This document shows positions 34,419 to 42,622 of a stretch of 64,000 nucleotides of DNA, in pieces. The position numbers and the translations under genes were made by a program. A model generated the notes under the pieces. That model was not told the DNA's origin, did not search any database, and saw only the letters and a program-made list of their open reading frames with translations. The DNA is from Asticcacaulis sp. AC466. Lineage in GTDB: Bacteria; Pseudomonadota; Alphaproteobacteria; Caulobacterales; Caulobacteraceae. The stretch's first letter is position 1; the number at the start of each line of letters is the position of its first letter. The stretch spans positions 744,001 through 808,000 of the forward strand of contig NZ_AWGE01000001.1 in assembly GCF_000495815.1 (NCBI RefSeq). Direction: 5' to 3'.

Positions 34419-35795
34419 CTATATCTGCCCCTGTTCCTGGCCGGTCTGAAGCTTTGCCTGCTGTTTACGCAACTTGCCGACCTGCAGGGCCAGCAATGCG
34501 GCCGGCAAGGTCATGCCCGCCCCCATCCATAAGGACGCGTCTGGGCCTAACACCGAGAAGAAGAAGCCGGCGAACATTGGTCCGCTGATGCGGGCAATCG
34601 CGCCGGTCGACATGTTAAGCCCCAGCATGGCACCTTGCTTGTCCGGTGGTGTCGACAGGGAAATGATGGCGCAGATGGACGAAAAAATAACGGCTTGTCC
34701 CAGGGCGCCCAACATGACGATCGGTACGATCAGCCAGTTGATGCTGTTTACACCTTGCAACACGAAGCTCAGGCCGAAAACGAACAGCCCGGTCGCTAGC
34801 ACCCTGCTCTCGCCATAGCGGCGGACCAGAGGGCGCATGAAGACCATCTGCATCAGGGCGGCGGCGATGCCGAGCGGCAGGAAAATGGCGCCGATTTCCT
34901 TTGGCCCCCAGTGAAAGCGCGCCTCGGCCCACAGACCGAAGGTCGATTCCAGGCCGGCGAAGGCGGCCATGTAGCACAGGGTCGCCAGGATGACGCGCAG
35001 GATGACCGGGTTGCGTACGGCTTCCTGAGCCGTCTTTAAAATATTGGGCTGGGCGGCTTCGGCCTTGGTGCGGCGCTGACGGCTTTCGCGAATGAACAGC
35101 ATGACCCCGAAACTGGCGATGGCCGACAGGATAGCCGCGCCTACGAGCGGCAACTGGAACTGGTTGCCGCCGGCGGCGGTTTCGTGGCTCAGCATGCCGC
35201 CGATGAACGGACCGATGATGAAGCCGAGCGAAAAGGCGCCGCCAATCAGGCTCATGCGGCCGGACCGTTTTTCCGGCGGCGAGACATCGGAGACATAGCC
35301 CTGGATCGTCGAGATATTGCCGGAACTCAGGCCGCTGAAAAACCGGACGAGAATGGCGACCCAAATATTGGGCGAAAAGGCGAGGAGGATATAGAACAGT
35401 ACGCTCAGGGCGGTTGTGACGATCAGGATGGGCTTGCGCCCGATGCGGTCACTAAGGCGGCCGAAATAGGGTTCTGCGAAGAACTGGCCCAAGGAGTAGG
35501 TGGTGAACATAAGTGTCACCTGCCAGGCCTGCGCCTTCAGGCTTTGGGCGAAAAAGGGCATCAGGGGCACGACAATGCCGAAACCGACCAGGTTGACGAA
35601 GACCACGGCGAACATGGCCGCCAGGGGGCCATTTTCCTTCAGGGCGTTGCGGATGTTTCGCAGCAATCGCGACCGGAAAAAAGTGCGGTCGTTGCGGTCA
35701 TCGTCATCTTCGTTTTCAGGGGGAGGGACCGCAGATGCCGGCTCGGACACGGTCAGATCGTCCGTGGACGCAACACTGGTATCGGGTTTTGACAT
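34419..35795 (-). CDS. MFS transporter, TetA-like
   Basis: This 458-residue 12-helix transporter has an acidic cytoplasmic N-terminus (about 1-45) and the tetracycline-efflux-like pattern FVNLVGFGIVVPLMPFF, the motif A loop GRLSDRIGRKPI between helices 2 and 3, and GAFSLGFIIGPFIGG in helix 5. It would export a small molecule in exchange for protons. ATG 35795 is chosen; longer frames add a non-family N-terminus. Substrate unknown. Confidence 0.88.
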   Translation of the reverse strand: MSKPDTSVASTDDLTVSEPASAVPPPENEDDDDRNDRTFFRSRLLRNIRNALKENGPLAAMFAVVFVNLVGFGIVVPLMPFFAQSLKAQAWQVTLMFTTYSLGQFFAEPYFGRLSDRIGRKPILIVTTALSVLFYILLAFSPNIWVAILVRFFSGLSSGNISTIQGYVSDVSPPEKRSGRMSLIGGAFSLGFIIGPFIGGMLSHETAAGGNQFQLPLVGAAILSAIASFGVMLFIRESRQRRTKAEAAQPNILKTAQEAVRNPVILRVILATLCYMAAFAGLESTFGLWAEARFHWGPKEIGAIFLPLGIAAALMQMVFMRPLVRRYGESRVLATGLFVFGLSFVLQGVNSINWLIVPIVMLGALGQAVIFSSICAIISLSTPPDKQGAMLGLNMSTGAIARISGPMFAGFFFSVLGPDASLWMGAGMTLPAALLALQVGKLRKQQAKLQTGQEQGQI

Positions 35796-36035
35796 TCGTG
35801 CGGTTATAAATGATTTGCACGCCATTGCGACAGTTTCTTTATCGCAAGTGCGTGATATCCAGTGGGCGGCGCGCGCATGCCCATACCGTTCACCAGCGCC
35901 AGGATCGCCATTTCGGACAGAATCCGCCAATCGGCGTAACGATTCTGACAAACCCACTGTGACCGCAAGAAGTGGAGCGACGACGCGCCCATCTGTGGCT
36001 ATAGACCCTGCCCTGTGCTGAAAAAGGAGATCGTC

Positions 36036-36929
36036 ATGCCTGCCGCCAGTCTTATCAAACTGATCCTATTGGGCGCCATCTGGGGCGGATCCTTCCTGTT
36101 CATGCATATCGCCGCGCCCGTCCTGGGGCCCGTGCTTCTGATCCAGTCGCGCGTTCTGCTGGGGGCGGTCTTTCTTCTGGCGCTGGCAGTCCTATGGAAA
36201 AAGCCGCTCGATATCAGGGCACACTGGAAGCATTTCGCGATCCTCGGCTTTTTCAATACCGCCCTGCCATTCCTGCTGTTCGCCTGGGCGTCGCGCCTTC
36301 TGCCGGCATCGATGTTATCGGTTCTGAATGCCACGGTGCCCATCTGGGGCGCCATTTTCGGAGCGATATGGCTCCGGACCGCGCTGTCGATTAAGACGGT
36401 CGCCGGGCTGGCGCTCGGTGTGGCCGGGGTTGCTATACTGGTCGGCTTTGATGGTGCCCGTCTGACGCCTGGCATGATGCTGGGTGTGGCCGCCGGTCTG
36501 ACTGCCGCCGCCTGCTACGCCATAGCCGCGCTCTATTCGAAGGTTGCCAGGAGCGTTGATGCCTTTTCAAATGCCCACGGCAGCATGTGGGCCGCAACGG
36601 TTCTCATCGCTCCGGCTACGCCCTTCTTCCCTGCTGCCACCATGCCCGATCCGTGGGTGATGCTGTGCGTACTGGCCCTGGGCATCGCGTGCAGCGGGAT
36701 CGCCTATGTCCTCTATTTCAAACTGATCGATGAAGTTGGCGCCGCATCGGCCACGACCGTGACTTTTCTGGTGCCGGTGTTCGGCATGTTGTGGGGCGCC
36801 CTGGTGCTGCATGAACATATCGGTTTGATGGGGCTGGGCGGCGCAGGCCTGATCATTGTCGGTGTGGCGCTGATCACCGGCTTTTCACCGGCGGCTCTGG
36901 TCCGTCGCAAGGCCGTGACGACAGAATGA
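36036..36929 (+). CDS. EamA/DMT-family transporter
   Basis: This 297-residue protein has ten predicted helices in two EamA repeats (about 5-135 and 150-285), with the usual LLGAIWGGSF start and LVPVFGMLWGALVLHEHIG near the end. DMT transporters export metabolites such as amino acids; the substrate here is unknown. AAGGAGAT at 36023-36030 sets the start at 36036. It is a single gene. Confidence 0.9.
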   Translation: MPAASLIKLILLGAIWGGSFLFMHIAAPVLGPVLLIQSRVLLGAVFLLALAVLWKKPLDIRAHWKHFAILGFFNTALPFLLFAWASRLLPASMLSVLNATVPIWGAIFGAIWLRTALSIKTVAGLALGVAGVAILVGFDGARLTPGMMLGVAAGLTAAACYAIAALYSKVARSVDAFSNAHGSMWAATVLIAPATPFFPAATMPDPWVMLCVLALGIACSGIAYVLYFKLIDEVGAASATTVTFLVPVFGMLWGALVLHEHIGLMGLGGAGLIIVGVALITGFSPAALVRRKAVTTE

Positions 36930-37043
36930 TCGCAAGGGCTTCAGAAAAAGCCGCCGTTTTCAAAACATCTCAAATCAATAGTCGCCAGGTACCGTACCGA
37001 AGGGCTTGCTGATGTGCGGAAAATACCGGCATGTGTCCAGACC

Positions 37044-37865
37044 ATGCATTTTCCCGTCGTGTTTGATCTGTTCGGTATGGCCCTGCCGGCGCATCTCGTT
37101 TTCGAGACCTTGGCCTATGCGGTGGGCTTTCGCCTCTATCTCTGGCTGAGGCGCGCCCAAGCCGACACCATTGGCGACAAGACACGTATCACCGTTTTGC
37201 TGGGGGCTGTGGTCGGTGCGGCGCTCGGATCAAAGCTACTGGGTTTTGCGGAACATCCCGACCTATGGCGGCAGGGCCTGCATGATCCGCTCTATTTTTT
37301 CGCCGCAAAGACCATTTTGGGGGGACTGCTGGGCGGGCTGATCGGCGTTGAAATGGTTAAGGCGGCCACAGGCATAAGGCGGTCCACCGGCGACATCTAC
37401 GTCTTTCCTCTTCTGATCGCCATTTTTATCGGCCGCATCGGTTGCCTTCTGACTGGCGTCAGCGATGGCACATGGGGGGACGCTACCCACCTGGTCCTAG
37501 GCTTCGACGCCGGTGATGGAGTTATCCGTCACCCGACACCGGGGTACGAAATGCTGTTCCTGGCTGGGCTGGGGCTGGCTTTGTTTATAGTGCGCCAACG
37601 CGTGAAGCTCCGCGAGGGCGATCTGTTCAAGATTTTTATCGTGGCCTACTGTGCCTGGCGTTTCCTGATAGAATTTATCAAGCCCGTTACAACCTATAGC
37701 TTGGCAAGCGGGTTGAACATTGTTCAAAATGTCGCTACGGAAGACGCCTTATGGGCCGTGCCGGGGCTGTCCATGCTTCAGGTCAGCGCCTTGGCTGCAT
37801 TGGGTTACTACGCCGTCTATTTTGTCCGGCGAGTCTTGGGGGAGGTTCGAAATGGCCACGCGTGA
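37044..37865 (+). CDS. Lgt-like membrane protein with altered active site
   Basis: This 273-residue, seven-helix protein belongs to the prolipoprotein diacylglyceryl transferase (Lgt) superfamily. GRIG (Lgt signature start, with its Arg), RHPTPGYE (Lgt RHP-Q-YE) and WRFLIEF (Lgt RF..EF) are seen. In the signature, the Asn after GRIG is Cys and the Glu of the NGE triad is replaced (GRIGCLLTGVSDGTWG), so normal lipoprotein modification is unlikely. Its last bases overlap the start of the radical SAM gene by 14. It probably acts on a membrane lipid; this is inferred from fold and context. Confidence 0.8.
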   Translation: MHFPVVFDLFGMALPAHLVFETLAYAVGFRLYLWLRRAQADTIGDKTRITVLLGAVVGAALGSKLLGFAEHPDLWRQGLHDPLYFFAAKTILGGLLGGLIGVEMVKAATGIRRSTGDIYVFPLLIAIFIGRIGCLLTGVSDGTWGDATHLVLGFDAGDGVIRHPTPGYEMLFLAGLGLALFIVRQRVKLREGDLFKIFIVAYCAWRFLIEFIKPVTTYSLASGLNIVQNVATEDALWAVPGLSMLQVSALAALGYYAVYFVRRVLGEVRNGHA

Positions 37866-39252
37866 CTACATCTTTTTCGAGCTGACGAACTCCATCTGTT
37901 CAACCTGTTATCGAAAGCTGGAAGCCAAGATTATTTTCCAGAATGATCGCGTCTATATGCTTAAGACCTGCCCGGATCACGGTAAGGAAAAGGTGCTGAT
38001 TTCCACCGATATCGCCTATTACAAAAAGACTCGCGACTTTAACAAGCCGGGGGATATGCCGCGCAAGTTCGGTATGAAGGTCGAACGCGGCTGCCCCTAT
38101 GATTGCGGTTTGTGCAGCGACCACGAACAGCATTCCTGCGTGTCGATCATCGAACTGACTGACCGCTGCAACTTGACGTGTCCGACCTGCTACGCTGCGT
38201 CGAGCCCCAGTCACGGCCGCCACCGCACCCTGGCCGAAATCGAGACAATGCTCGACATCGTTGTCGCCAGCGAAGGTGAACCCGACGTGGTGCAACTGTC
38301 AGGGGGCGAACCGACCCTGCATCCTGACTTCTTCACCGTCATGGACATGGCCAAGGCGCGCCCGATCCGCCATCTTATGATCAATACCAACGGAATCCGG
38401 ATCGCCAAGGATCGCGGCTTCGTTGAGCGTCTGAGCACCTACATGCCCGGCATCGAAATCTATCTACAGTTCGATTCATTCGATGCCGAAGCCCTGATCT
38501 CGCTGCGCGGTGAAGATCTGCGCGCGAGCCGCCAGCAAGCCATAGAGCATCTCAATGCGTTCAATATCTCGACGACCCTTGTCGTCACCTTGCAAAAAGG
38601 TCTGAACGACCACGAAATTGGCGACATATTGCGCTTTGCTCGCAATCAGGCGTGCGTGCGCGGCGTCACCTTCCAGCCGACACAGGCAGCCGGACGAACC
38701 GAACATTTTAACCCGGCCACTGATCGCATCACCCTGTCCGAAGTGCGCCAGGCGATCCTCGACCAGAGCGACATCTTTGTGCCGGAAGATCTGGTGCCCG
38801 TGCCGTGCCATCCAGATGCGATCATGATGGGGTACGCGCTGAAGCTGGGCGACGACATCGTGCCTTTGACCCGCTATTTCAGCCCGGAAGAATTACTGGG
38901 CACATCGCGCAATACGGTCAATTTCGAAACCATGCCGGAGGTCCAGGCCAAGCTGATCAAGCTATTCTCGACCGGTAATTCGCCGGCCGACTGCACCGAT
39001 ACCATCGCCGATATCATGTGCTGCCTGCCGCAGGTTGAAACGGAAACGGCGTTTGGAGCGCTGACCTATTCCAATCTGTTCCGCGTCATTGTCATGAAGT
39101 TTTACGATGCGCACGATTTCGATGTGCGTGGTGTCAAAAAAGCCTGTGTCCATATTGTCCATAAGGACGGACGCATTATTCCCTTTGATACGATGAACCT
39201 GTTTTACCGCGATCCTGCAGTCGAACAGCGTCTGATGGAGGCTGTGCGATGA
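37852..39252 (+). CDS. Cysteine-rich radical SAM enzyme, tetraether-synthase/MJ0619-like
   Basis: This 466-residue protein has a radical SAM cluster Cys106-x3-Cys110-x2-Cys113 (CNLTCPTC). It also has two further cysteine groups: Cys16, Cys19 and Cys40 (CSTC ... KTCPDHG) and Cys81, Cys85, Cys88 and Cys96 (GCPYDCGLC ... HSC). This is the layout of the COG1964-type family, which includes archaeal tetraether lipid synthase and MJ0619. SGGEPTLHPDFF follows the SAM loop. C-terminal CTDTIADIMCCLP supplies more cysteines. The gene overlaps its neighbours on both sides, an Lgt-like protein and a small membrane protein, so a lipid or membrane substrate is a reasonable inference. Confidence 0.82.
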   Translation: MATRDYIFFELTNSICSTCYRKLEAKIIFQNDRVYMLKTCPDHGKEKVLISTDIAYYKKTRDFNKPGDMPRKFGMKVERGCPYDCGLCSDHEQHSCVSIIELTDRCNLTCPTCYAASSPSHGRHRTLAEIETMLDIVVASEGEPDVVQLSGGEPTLHPDFFTVMDMAKARPIRHLMINTNGIRIAKDRGFVERLSTYMPGIEIYLQFDSFDAEALISLRGEDLRASRQQAIEHLNAFNISTTLVVTLQKGLNDHEIGDILRFARNQACVRGVTFQPTQAAGRTEHFNPATDRITLSEVRQAILDQSDIFVPEDLVPVPCHPDAIMMGYALKLGDDIVPLTRYFSPEELLGTSRNTVNFETMPEVQAKLIKLFSTGNSPADCTDTIADIMCCLPQVETETAFGALTYSNLFRVIVMKFYDAHDFDVRGVKKACVHIVHKDGRIIPFDTMNLFYRDPAVEQRLMEAVR

Positions 39253-39551
39253 AAATGACTCCGTTGAAAATCGTGGTCATCGCTAACGCGGTGATATGGG
39301 GACTAACCTTGATCGTTGACTGCCTGCCAATTCATAACGGTGCCGCAAAAGGCGGGGCACTGATGTGGCCGTTCATCCTATCCATGATCGACTTAGTTCT
39401 CGGATTTATCTGTTTAATAATCATGGGTTTAACGAAAAATTCGTTTGGGCGCGCCCTTGCCGATAGCTTCATGCAGGGCTTTATGATCTCGTTTGCAATC
39501 ATGCTGCTGGTAGCGGTCCCAACCTGCTTTTGGGCAATCGGCGTAAGGTAA
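39249..39551 (+). CDS. Small membrane protein of the radical SAM unit
   Basis: This 100-residue protein starts inside the radical SAM stop (ATGA overlap, 39249). It has three predicted helices (about 6-24, 36-60 and 74-97), separated by short polar loops, and two cysteines. I recognise no family. The overlap means it is translated with the radical SAM enzyme, so it probably anchors or assists it. The downstream cupin gene is convergent. Confidence 0.75.
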   Translation: MKMTPLKIVVIANAVIWGLTLIVDCLPIHNGAAKGGALMWPFILSMIDLVLGFICLIIMGLTKNSFGRALADSFMQGFMISFAIMLLVAVPTCFWAIGVR

Positions 39552-39564
39552 TATGCGCCGCGCG

Positions 39565-39915
39565 TTAAGGCAGGATGATCACAAAGGTCTTCAGAACCGG
39601 TTCGATAACCTGCCACTGGCCCTGATAGCCTGAGCGGAAGACGATGTGGTCGCCGGGGATGAGTGTTACCGGTGGCTGGCCGTCTTCGGTGACGATCGCC
39701 AGGCCTTCCAAAAGGGTGCAATATTCCCATTCGTCGTAGCTGACCCGCCATGTGCCGGGTGTTGCCGCCCAGTATCCGGCATAGGTTCTTTCATCGGGCG
39801 ATGTTTCCAGCAGCCAGGTAGTAAACTGCGGGTCACCGTCTATGACGCGTTCCGGCGCGGGACGGTCCTGTTCCGGCGTTACGTCAGCACGGTCGAATTT
39901 GAGAAACTGGGACAT
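39565..39915 (-). CDS. Cupin-domain protein
   Basis: This 116-residue protein is a single cupin barrel of the COG3450 type, with YDEWEYCTLLEGLAIVTEDGQ (motif 1 like) and LIPGDHIVFRSGYQGQWQV (motif 2). The ATG at 39915 is chosen; an earlier frame adds a non-family start. It is on the minus strand and ends 14 bases from the small membrane gene. Ligand unknown. Confidence 0.85.
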   Translation of the reverse strand: MSQFLKFDRADVTPEQDRPAPERVIDGDPQFTTWLLETSPDERTYAGYWAATPGTWRVSYDEWEYCTLLEGLAIVTEDGQPPVTLIPGDHIVFRSGYQGQWQVIEPVLKTFVIILP

Positions 39916-39931
39916 GGTGCGCCTTAACAAA

Positions 39932-39955
39932 AAAGCCCCGCTTGCGCAGGGCTTT
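39932..39955 (-). terminator. Terminator after infC
   Basis: A 7-bp stem (AAAGCCC with GGGCTTT) around a 10-base loop; the minus strand continues with a T-run. It separates infC from the cupin gene start. Confidence 0.85.
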
Positions 39956-39974
39956 ATCGGGATGGATCGGACGT

Positions 39975-40508
39975 CTATTTCGGCGCCAGGATCATGATCA
40001 TCTGCTTGCCTTCCATCTTCGGTTCGTATTCGACCTTGGTGGTGGGCTCGAAGTCCGCCTTGACCTTCTGGAGCAGCTTCATGCCGAGCTCCGGGTGGGC
40101 CATTTCGCGGCCACGGAAGCGCAGCGTTACCTTGACCTTGTCGCCTTCTTCGAAGAAGCGCGTCATTGCCTTGGCCTTCACCTCATAATCGTGGATATCG
40201 ATATTCGGGCGAAGTTTGATTTCCTTGATTTCGACGACCTTCTGCTTCTTGCGCGCTTCGGCCTTCTTCTTCTGCTCCTGGAAACGGTACTTGCCGTAAT
40301 CAAGGATCTTGCAGACGGGGGGATCGGCGGTGGGAGAGACCTCGACGAGATCCAGACCAGCTTCTTCAGCGGCTTCCAGGGCGGCGGAGGTCGGCATGAT
40401 GCCTTGCTTTTCGCCGGTGGCGTCGATCAACAGAACACGGGGAACCTTGATCTCATTGTTGATGCGGGGGCCGTCTTTGGGGGGCGGTGCTTGAATCGGG
40501 CGACGAAT
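39975..40508 (-). CDS. infC: Translation initiation factor IF-3, AUU start
   Basis: IF-3 checks start-codon choice and keeps subunits apart. Reading from an ATT at 40506-40508 gives 177 residues, the family length, and the standard N-terminus [25 protein letters not shown] lies eight bases before the ATT, and no ATG, GTG or TTG starts a full-length frame; the first one inside is 26 codons later. An AUU start is known for infC in enterobacteria, where IF-3 represses its own translation. The C-terminal domain ([25 protein letters not shown]) is intact. It is not linked to rpmI-rplT here. Confidence 0.94.
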   Translation of the reverse strand: MRRPIQAPPPKDGPRINNEIKVPRVLLIDATGEKQGIMPTSAALEAAEEAGLDLVEVSPTADPPVCKILDYGKYRFQEQKKKAEARKKQKVVEIKEIKLRPNIDIHDYEVKAKAMTRFFEEGDKVKVTLRFRGREMAHPELGMKLLQKVKADFEPTTKVEYEPKMEGKQMIMILAPK

Positions 40509-40627
40509 AGGTCGTTCTCCTTGAGTCTGTAAATGGTGCGCGGGATTATGCCGAAACAGGGGTTAACTATCAACCCCCATAGCCTCAATAGGTTAAATTT
40601 TCAGGAATTTAGCCCTGTGCAGAGGCA

Positions 40628-41812
40628 TTAAAGGCGATATGTCCGCGTGTTCAAGATAAGAAGCGCCCTGTAAACGTCAAGTGTGCGTTCGCACATTAGC
40701 GGCAGGCTGTACTGATCACGGACATGGGCGCGCGCCCGCCGGCCCATTTCGAACCGGTCAGCCTCCGGCATCTGGATGGCCGCTTTCATCGCGTCGGCCC
40801 AGGCCTGGGCATCGCCGGGCGTGACCAGCCAGCCCGTTTCGCCGGGCATGACCGTCTCCACGGTGGCGCCATGGGCAGCGGCCAGGGGGGGGCGCTGCAT
40901 CGCTTGGGGCTCCACGGCGGTGCGGCCGAAGGCTTCCGGGTCGAGCGAGGGGGCGAGGGCGAAATGGCAGGCTGTGTAGGCTGATGGCATGTCCGAGACA
41001 TGTCCGACCAGCCTTATCTGTTCGCTCAGGCCATAGCTGGCAATGCGGTCGCGCAGGCCTTGCGTGTATTCGCCGCGTCCCTGATCGTCACCGGCCATGA
41101 CTACGGCGAATGTGTCGATATCCTGCAATCGCAACAGATTGGCGGCCTCGATGATCAGTTCCTGGCCTTTCCAGCGCGTCAGCCGTCCGGCCAGCAGAAA
41201 GCGGATGCGGCCATCGCCGGCGGTCAGGCCCCAGTCTTCTTCGAGCGCCATGATCTTGCGCACGTCGAAGCCTTCCGGGTCGAAACGTTTCATGTCGATG
41301 CCGCGCGGAATGCTGATCACCCGTTCCGGCGGCACCTTGGGGTAAGTGGTCAGGATGTGGGTGCGGGTATAGTCCGAATTGGCTATGGTCATGTCGGCGC
41401 GCGTCATCAGGCTGTTATACCAGCGCTTGATCGCCGACTTGGCGTTGTAGATGCCGTGATAGGTCGCGACCGATCGTACGCCTGAGGCCTTTGCCGCCCG
41501 GATGGCGGCCAGCGCGGGGGCGCGTGACCGCACATGGACGATATCGATGCCTTCGGCGCGGATCAGGCGGCGCAGGGCATGGTAGTTCTTGAGCTGGACA
41601 AGCGGATGCTTGCTGTGCACCGGCATGTGGACCACGGTGGCGCCCTGGCGTGTCAGCTGCGATTCCAGCCGCCCGCCCTTGGTGGCGACGATGGAGCGCC
41701 CGCCCGCGGCAATGATCGCCGCACTGACATCGACCACGGTCTGTTCGACGCCCCCGGTGTCAAGTTCGGGAACGACCTGCAGGACGCAGCCGGTGAAGGA
41801 GGGGTTCGTCAT
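40628..41812 (-). CDS. Family 4 glycosyltransferase
   Basis: This 394-residue GT-B enzyme starts TNPSFTGCVLQVVPELDTGGVEQTVVD, with the N-terminal GGVE loop, FLLAGRLTRWKGQELIIEAA at the second domain, and PSLDPEAFGRTAVEPQAM carrying the EX7E acid pair. It resembles WaaG/PglA-type sugar transferases acting on lipid-linked acceptors. AAGG precedes ATG 41812 by five bases. It is divergent from the next hydrolase gene and downstream of infC's promoter region. Confidence 0.85.
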   Translation of the reverse strand: MTNPSFTGCVLQVVPELDTGGVEQTVVDVSAAIIAAGGRSIVATKGGRLESQLTRQGATVVHMPVHSKHPLVQLKNYHALRRLIRAEGIDIVHVRSRAPALAAIRAAKASGVRSVATYHGIYNAKSAIKRWYNSLMTRADMTIANSDYTRTHILTTYPKVPPERVISIPRGIDMKRFDPEGFDVRKIMALEEDWGLTAGDGRIRFLLAGRLTRWKGQELIIEAANLLRLQDIDTFAVVMAGDDQGRGEYTQGLRDRIASYGLSEQIRLVGHVSDMPSAYTACHFALAPSLDPEAFGRTAVEPQAMQRPPLAAAHGATVETVMPGETGWLVTPGDAQAWADAMKAAIQMPEADRFEMGRRARAHVRDQYSLPLMCERTLDVYRALLILNTRTYRL

Positions 41813-41847
41813 GGTGCCTTGTGCGCGGGCGAAGGGATGGCTATGCA

Positions 41848-42615
41848 ATGACCATGGAAAACATGCCAAATCAAGAGCCCGCCGCCTTTCTGGATGCTTC
41901 GGACCGCATCGCCTACCGTCATGTGACGGGCGAGGGGCCGACCATTTTGTGGCTGGGTGGCTTCCTGTCGGATATGAATGGCAGCAAGATTACCCGTCTG
42001 ACGGCCGAAGCGAAGACGTGCGGCTGGGATTTTCTCTGTTTCGACTATTTCGCCCATGGGGAAACCGGAGGCGATTTCAGCGAAGCCAGGGTCGGCCGCT
42101 GGTTCGATAATGTGCTGGCCGTCACCGATCGACTGACCCAGGGGCGCCTGGTCTGCGTCGGGTCATCCATGGGCGGCCACATGCTGTCGCTGCTCATCAA
42201 GGCGCGCCCGGACCGCGTCGCGGCCGCCGGTTTCCTGGCCCCCGCCGCCGATTTCGCGACGGCGTTGATGCTGGCTTCCCTGTCGCCGGAGGATCGTCGA
42301 CAGCTTGAGGTCTCAGGTGTCTACATGATGCCGGGCTATGATCGTCCGGTGCCCTTGTCGCAGGCCTTTTTCGATGAGGCGGCGGCGCATGAGGTGCTAA
42401 ACACTGCCCTTGCGTTCGCCGGCCCGGCGCGCATCCTGCACGGCATGGGCGACGACGTCGTGCCATGGCAGCACGGATTGCGGCTGCTCAACACGTTGAC
42501 GACGCCTGACGCCCACATGCATCTGATCAAGGATGGCGATCATAGGCTATCGCGGCCTCAGGACCTGGACCTGCTGGTCGAGATGGTGGCGGTTCTGCGC
42601 GCCCGGGTCGCCTGA
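41848..42615 (+). CDS. Alpha/beta hydrolase, ABHD10-like
   Basis: This 255-residue hydrolase has the nucleophile elbow VCVGSSMGGHM (Ser about 108), a catalytic acid in ILHGMGDDVVPW and the histidine in IKDGDHRLSRPQD. The pattern GGFLSDMNGSKI...FDYFAHGETGGDF matches the bacterial relatives of mitochondrial ABHD10, which act as thioesterases or acyl-glucuronidases. GAAGGGATGG lies upstream. The actual ester is unknown. Confidence 0.85.
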   Translation: MTMENMPNQEPAAFLDASDRIAYRHVTGEGPTILWLGGFLSDMNGSKITRLTAEAKTCGWDFLCFDYFAHGETGGDFSEARVGRWFDNVLAVTDRLTQGRLVCVGSSMGGHMLSLLIKARPDRVAAAGFLAPAADFATALMLASLSPEDRRQLEVSGVYMMPGYDRPVPLSQAFFDEAAAHEVLNTALAFAGPARILHGMGDDVVPWQHGLRLLNTLTTPDAHMHLIKDGDHRLSRPQDLDLLVEMVAVLRARVA

Positions 42616-42622
42616 CAGGATT

